Shown here: one piece after another, positions 32,048-32,133 of the stretch
How the letters are laid out: each line of letters begins with the position of its first letter
How positions within the stretch are numbered: the first letter of the stretch is position 1
DNA from: Collinsella sp.
Lineage (GTDB): Bacteria > Actinomycetota > Coriobacteriia > Coriobacteriales > Coriobacteriaceae
Length of the DNA: 32,133 nt
Assembly: GCA_019414515.1 (NCBI GenBank)
Contig: DXLX01000045.1
Coordinates: 1-32,133, forward strand
Direction of reading: 5' to 3'
Position numbers and translations under genes: made by a program
The notes under the pieces: generated by a model
Database searches by the model: none
Told to the model about the DNA's origin: nothing
Seen by the model: the letters and a program-made list of their open reading frames with translations, nothing else

Positions 32048-32133
32048 TATATGAACTTTCCTGCTCGGACAATCCTGCTCACGACGGAGGCCACATTAAG
32101 TGGCCTCCTGTTCGTGCGGAACTCGCGATAAAC
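32048..32133 (-). repeat. Family B structured element, copy 3 (cut by window end)
   Basis: On the minus strand the core (70 bp, about 32060-32129) is nearly the same as copy 2, including the inner stem GGAGGCCAC/GTGGCCTCC with loop TTAAT; it differs in the segment after CGTGAGCAGG. It lies in the opposite orientation to copies 1 and 2. Only four bases remain beyond the core at the window end, so arm pairing cannot be tested here. Confidence 0.8.

Noticed and set aside
31900..32094. 64-codon minus-strand ORF before cstA
   Set aside because: It runs through the cstA promoter region and the edge of a family B repeat, has no ribosome site and shows no protein-like composition.

Overview
The window looks like the chromosome of a gut actinomycete of class Coriobacteriia, most likely a Collinsella. 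The reasons are high-GC codon use, a fermentative sugar-handling gene set (xylulose-5-P/fructose-6-P phosphoketolase, PTS, maltodextrin and glycogen enzymes), Tat-type signal peptides, and structured intergenic repeats. The genus is inferred from gene style; no database was searched. There is no phage, IS element or CRISPR array.

Layout. 1-3330 (minus): a SIS-domain sugar-phosphate deglycase/isomerase-like gene, two overlapping GntR/UTRA regulators and a small unknown protein. 3454-3719: two long hairpins sharing one core (family A). 3742-7516 (minus): phosphoketolase behind tandem LacI-type operators, preceded by a LacI regulator gene. 7700-10774: murB, an unrecognised low-GC ORF, family B repeat 1 and a Tat-exported coiled-coil cell-wall hydrolase. 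11042-16226 (plus): galE, malQ and glycogen phosphorylase. 16327-16542: an array of alternating 14-mers with a period near 40 bp. 16683-21048 (minus): a maltodextrin-type ABC importer (binding lipoprotein, two permeases, ATPase). 21355-24752: a GntR regulator divergent from a PTS EIIC-EIIB permease fused to a HAD phosphatase. 24868-26938 (plus): a polyprenyl synthetase and a two-repeat peptidoglycan-binding-domain protein. 26977-27051: tRNA-Gln(UUG). 27246-27382: family B repeat 2. 27391-31647 (minus): a Toprim-domain protein with a very long charged linker, then CstA. 31648-32133: a structured cstA leader, its promoter and partial family B repeat 3.

Function. Most genes fit uptake and breakdown of alpha-glucans. 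The ABC importer brings in oligosaccharide, MalQ and glycogen phosphorylase convert it to glucose and glucose-1-P, GalE links to UDP-sugars, the PTS takes up a second sugar, and phosphoketolase is the exit to acetyl-P. Four regulators of two families (three GntR, one LacI) and many palindromic sites point to separate control of each sugar.

The most unusual items are: (1) a cstA leader encoding a 22-codon ORF whose last nine codons include seven Leu/Ile/Val, followed by hairpins and an intrinsic terminator, which suggests branched-chain amino acid attenuation of a carbon-starvation/peptide or pyruvate transporter; (2) two families of intergenic elements with a conserved core but unrelated, perfectly complementary outer arms; (3) the alternating 14-mer array; (4) the PTS-phosphatase fusion; and (5) the orphan Toprim protein.
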